Shown here piece by piece: positions 6,139-7,969 of a stretch of 7,969 nt of DNA. The stretch's first letter is position 1. The number at the start of each line of letters is the position of its first letter. The stretch spans positions 1 through 7,969 of the forward strand of contig CASEEB010000122.1 of NCBI GenBank assembly GCA_949286815.1, given 5' to 3'. This stretch comes from an uncultured Eubacteriales bacterium (GTDB taxonomy: Bacteria; Bacillota; Clostridia; Oscillospirales; CAG-272). The notes beneath the pieces are model-generated. The model saw only the letters and a list, made by a program, of their open reading frames with translations. It did not search any database and had not been told where the DNA came from. The position numbers and the translations under genes are program-made.

Positions 6139-7227
6139 ATGCGAACAAAGAAAGCGGGAATAAAACTTTGCATTGTAATGCTTCTGGCGGTAACGCTGAC
6201 TGCGCTGAGTTCATGCACATATGTATATAACGTAACATACGAGTACGGATATGACGACAAAGGCGAGTCGGTTACCGTGACCGATAAGGAGAGTCTGGAA
6301 GAACCGATAGCTCCCGAGCGGCTGGGATACAATTTTGAGGGATGGTATAACGGAGAGGAAAAATGGGAGTTCGGAACCCCGATAGACAGGGATATCGTAC
6401 TGACAGCCCGCTGGAGTCCGAAGGAGTATACCGCAAGGTTTAACCTGAACGGAGGTGAGAGTGAAGTTGAGAGCATGACAGTGAAATATGACGAGAGGTA
6501 TACGCTTCCGCAGGCGAAAAAAGAAGGGTGGTACTTCGCCGGATGGCATTTGTACGGGAGAAAACATCCCGATACCGGAATATGGAATTATCTTGATGAT
6601 ATGGGATTTATAGCTGAATGGTCGCCGGTACCTTTAGGGACGGCCGTGTATTTCGGCAGATATGAGCAGGACAATGACACGGAGAACGGAGCGGAGGCGA
6701 TAAAGTGGATGGTTATAGACAAAAAAGAAGGACAGTATCTGATGTTGGCTGACGAGATACTGGACGCTAAGTGGTTTGACAGCGAGGACACGGCGAGGCT
6801 GTGGAGAGACTGTGACCTTCGCGCGTGGCTTGGCGGAGAGTTTTATGAGACTGCCTTTAACGAAAGCGAAAAAGAGAAGATAGTGGAGACATACCTTGAG
6901 GACACAGAGACATATGATAGGGTTTTCCTGCTTAACACTAATGAACATAATATTCTAATTTATGGTTCGATGAATCAGCGCGAAGGCTCGGCATATGCGA
7001 AAGCTAACGGACTTGTCAGTGATCAAGGTATTCCCGCCATATATGCTGATTGGTGGCTCAGACGTACCGATAATGATCCGGAAAGATTCAGAGTGGATCG
7101 GGCGCCGGCGGCAAGTGGAGGAGGCCCAAGTGGATATGCTTCGAGTGGATGCGGAAGATATCTATATGGTGTACGTCCCGCGATATGGGTGACGGAAGAA
7201 GTGGTGCTGCCGTATATAAGTGAGTAG
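6139..7227 (+). CDS. Lipoprotein with InlB B-repeats and a DUF6273 domain
   Basis: A 362-aa exported lipoprotein. Residues 1-26 form a lipoprotein signal peptide: basic start MRTKKAGIK, hydrophobic LCIVMLLAVTLTA, lipobox LSSC with C26 as the acylated residue. Two InlB-type (Listeria-Bacteroides) B-repeats follow: about 31-92 (LGYNFEGWYNGEEKWEFGTP, ending LTARW) and about 97-161 (FNLNGGE, EGWYFAGW, ending IAEW). These are beta-grasp modules of bacterial surface proteins. Residues 166-351 match DUF6273: AVYFGRYEQDND, IKWMVID, LRAWLGGEFYETAF, WWLRR (305-309) and GVRPAIWV (344-351). The function of DUF6273 is unknown; surface adhesion or sensing is inference. I chose ATG 6139, since GAGAGGG sits five bases upstream and the signal peptide starts cleanly there. 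ATG 6115, after GGGG, is a possible longer start (370 aa). No terminator clearly follows. Confidence 0.82.
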   Translation: MRTKKAGIKLCIVMLLAVTLTALSSCTYVYNVTYEYGYDDKGESVTVTDKESLEEPIAPERLGYNFEGWYNGEEKWEFGTPIDRDIVLTARWSPKEYTARFNLNGGESEVESMTVKYDERYTLPQAKKEGWYFAGWHLYGRKHPDTGIWNYLDDMGFIAEWSPVPLGTAVYFGRYEQDNDTENGAEAIKWMVIDKKEGQYLMLADEILDAKWFDSEDTARLWRDCDLRAWLGGEFYETAFNESEKEKIVETYLEDTETYDRVFLLNTNEHNILIYGSMNQREGSAYAKANGLVSDQGIPAIYADWWLRRTDNDPERFRVDRAPAASGGGPSGYASSGCGRYLYGVRPAIWVTEEVVLPYISE

Positions 7228-7230
7228 CTA

Positions 7231-7249
7231 TTTGTATATTATATACAAA
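7231..7249. promoter_or_regulatory. Perfect AT-rich palindrome just after the lipoprotein stop codon
   Basis: TTTGTATAT and ATATACAAA form perfect 9-bp arms around a single central T, starting four bases after the TAG stop. There is no T-run behind it, so it is a poor terminator. It resembles a binding site for a dimeric repressor, or a 3' mRNA hairpin. Its role is not established. Confidence 0.4.
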
Positions 7250-7377
7250 AACACGATAAGTATTTTGTTCAGCCATACGAAAATAAAAATATTTGAAAAA
7301 AGTTGTAATATTTTGCGGGTTTTTTTGAATATAAAGGTGAAGGGCCTTTTTAAAATAAAAAACAGGGAGTGGTGCCT

Positions 7378-7395
7378 ATGATTGCCATGGGATAA
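7378..7395 (+). CDS. Possible five-codon leader ORF (MIAMG)
   Basis: ATG at 7378, then ATT GCC ATG GGA and a TAA stop. AGGGAG (7364-7369) lies eight bases upstream, a good ribosome binding site for so short a frame. It ends 68 bases before the secreted-protein start. It could be a translated leader that tunes the downstream gene, or a remnant of a decayed gene. Such short frames often occur by chance. Confidence 0.2.
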   Translation: MIAMG

Positions 7396-7463
7396 AACAA
7401 CGGGAAAGCGAAAGCATAAAAATTTGAAAAAAAATTAAAGAAATTAAAAAAAGGAGAAAAATC

Positions 7464-7961
7464 ATGAAAAAGAAAACAATAATAACTGTCGTGTGTATGG
7501 CAATGGTAATTTGTATGATATCGTCAGTAGTAATAACAACATCAGCGGCGCCGGTCACGGGTAAGTTTTACAACTTAGACACTCAGTATACTGCGATAAC
7601 CCGTGTGTATTGTTACAGTGAAGCCAATTTCACGGGAAACTATTATGGTGAAAATTCTGCCAGCAACAACGCTTTGATATTCGGAGGCTGTAGGGGCGGT
7701 GATATTGATGAATTTAACACTACTCTGTATATGAGGCTTACAGACGCTGTTAATGTTAGAATAATAAAAAATAAGACCTCATCTACACAGAATAACAGAA
7801 TATTGGAAGATACGATAGAGCGCCCATCCAATGATATAATTCCAACCGCAAACGGGTATGTAGAGCAAACATGCAGGAGTAAAACGAGCAGTAGTGATAA
7901 ATGGGAAGAGAACTATCTCTACAGATGGGTCGGCGCTCAGGCAGGTTGGGTTGAAACCTGA
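7464..7961 (+). CDS. Secreted protein of unknown family
   Basis: A complete 165-aa gene that I do not recognise. Residues 1-28 are a Sec signal peptide: MKKK, a long hydrophobic core (TIITVVCMAMVICMISSVVI), and probable signal peptidase I cleavage after TSA (A28), leaving a mature chain of about 137 aa. No lipobox or cell-wall sorting signal is present, so it is probably released. The mature part is rich in Asn, Thr, Ser and Tyr, has three cysteines (C50, C76, C137), and alternates hydrophobic and polar residues as expected of beta strands; it ends in a Trp-containing YLYRWVGAQAGWVET. The start is secure: AAGGAG (7451-7456) lies seven bases before the ATG. The coding sequence is more AT-rich than the glycosidase genes. 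The stop is eight bases from the window edge. It lies downstream of the DUF6273 lipoprotein on the same strand; a shared function is only a guess. Confidence 0.75.
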   Translation: MKKKTIITVVCMAMVICMISSVVITTSAAPVTGKFYNLDTQYTAITRVYCYSEANFTGNYYGENSASNNALIFGGCRGGDIDEFNTTLYMRLTDAVNVRIIKNKTSSTQNNRILEDTIERPSNDIIPTANGYVEQTCRSKTSSSDKWEENYLYRWVGAQAGWVET

Positions 7962-7969
7962 AATTAAAT

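Noticed and set aside
7333..7351. AAAGG/CCTTT hairpin with a short T-run
   Set aside because: Only five base pairs with a seven-base loop; too weak to call a terminator.
1..7969. CRISPR array, tRNA, rRNA, insertion sequence or prophage genes
   Set aside because: No regularly spaced repeats, cloverleaf-like segments, transposase or phage motifs were seen on either strand.

Overview
The window looks like chromosomal DNA of a moderate-GC Firmicute, most likely an anaerobic gut or rumen clostridium (Oscillospirales/Lachnospirales-like). The support is textual: AAGGAG-type ribosome binding sites, sigma-A-type promoters with exactly 17-bp spacers, and protein families common in such organisms (RNHCP zinc protein, GH99-like and GH116/DUF608 glycosidases, InlB B-repeat plus DUF6273 lipoprotein). 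The species cannot be named from the sequence.

Region 1 (1-512, minus strand): the N-terminal 42 codons of ruvX (yqgF), cut by the window edge, preceded by a 110-aa RNHCP zinc-binding protein. The two are probably co-transcribed from a near-consensus minus-strand promoter at 572-600. Region 2 (513-764) is a divergent promoter region: a second strong promoter (643-671) fires rightward, and a 9-bp direct repeat flanks the leftward promoter.

Region 3 (765-5829) is a carbohydrate block of two large enzymes without signal peptides. One is a GH71/99-like glycosidase with an N-terminal beta-sandwich and a C-terminal CBM9/DOMON-like domain. The other is a GH116-type (DUF608) beta-glycosidase. They are separated by 369 bp holding an extended -10 promoter and, directly after it, a 172-bp imperfect palindrome (2933-3104) that would fold into a long hairpin in the leader of the second gene. 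A clear Rho-independent terminator (5785-5829) closes the block. Both enzymes should act in the cytoplasm on imported or internally made oligosaccharides or glycosides; no transporter or regulator gene is visible, so the substrate is unknown.

Region 4 (5830-7969) is more AT-rich and encodes exported proteins: a lipoprotein with two InlB-type B-repeats and a DUF6273 domain, driven by a consensus promoter at 5963-5991, then a 165-aa secreted protein of unknown family. The spacer between them carries a perfect AT-rich palindrome and a five-codon mini-ORF with its own ribosome binding site.

No rRNA, tRNA, CRISPR array, insertion sequence transposase or recognised riboswitch was seen. The most unusual elements are the 172-bp hairpin repeat placed as an mRNA leader, the GH99-like enzyme lacking one of the two GH99 catalytic-site glutamates, and the unclassified secreted protein at the right end.
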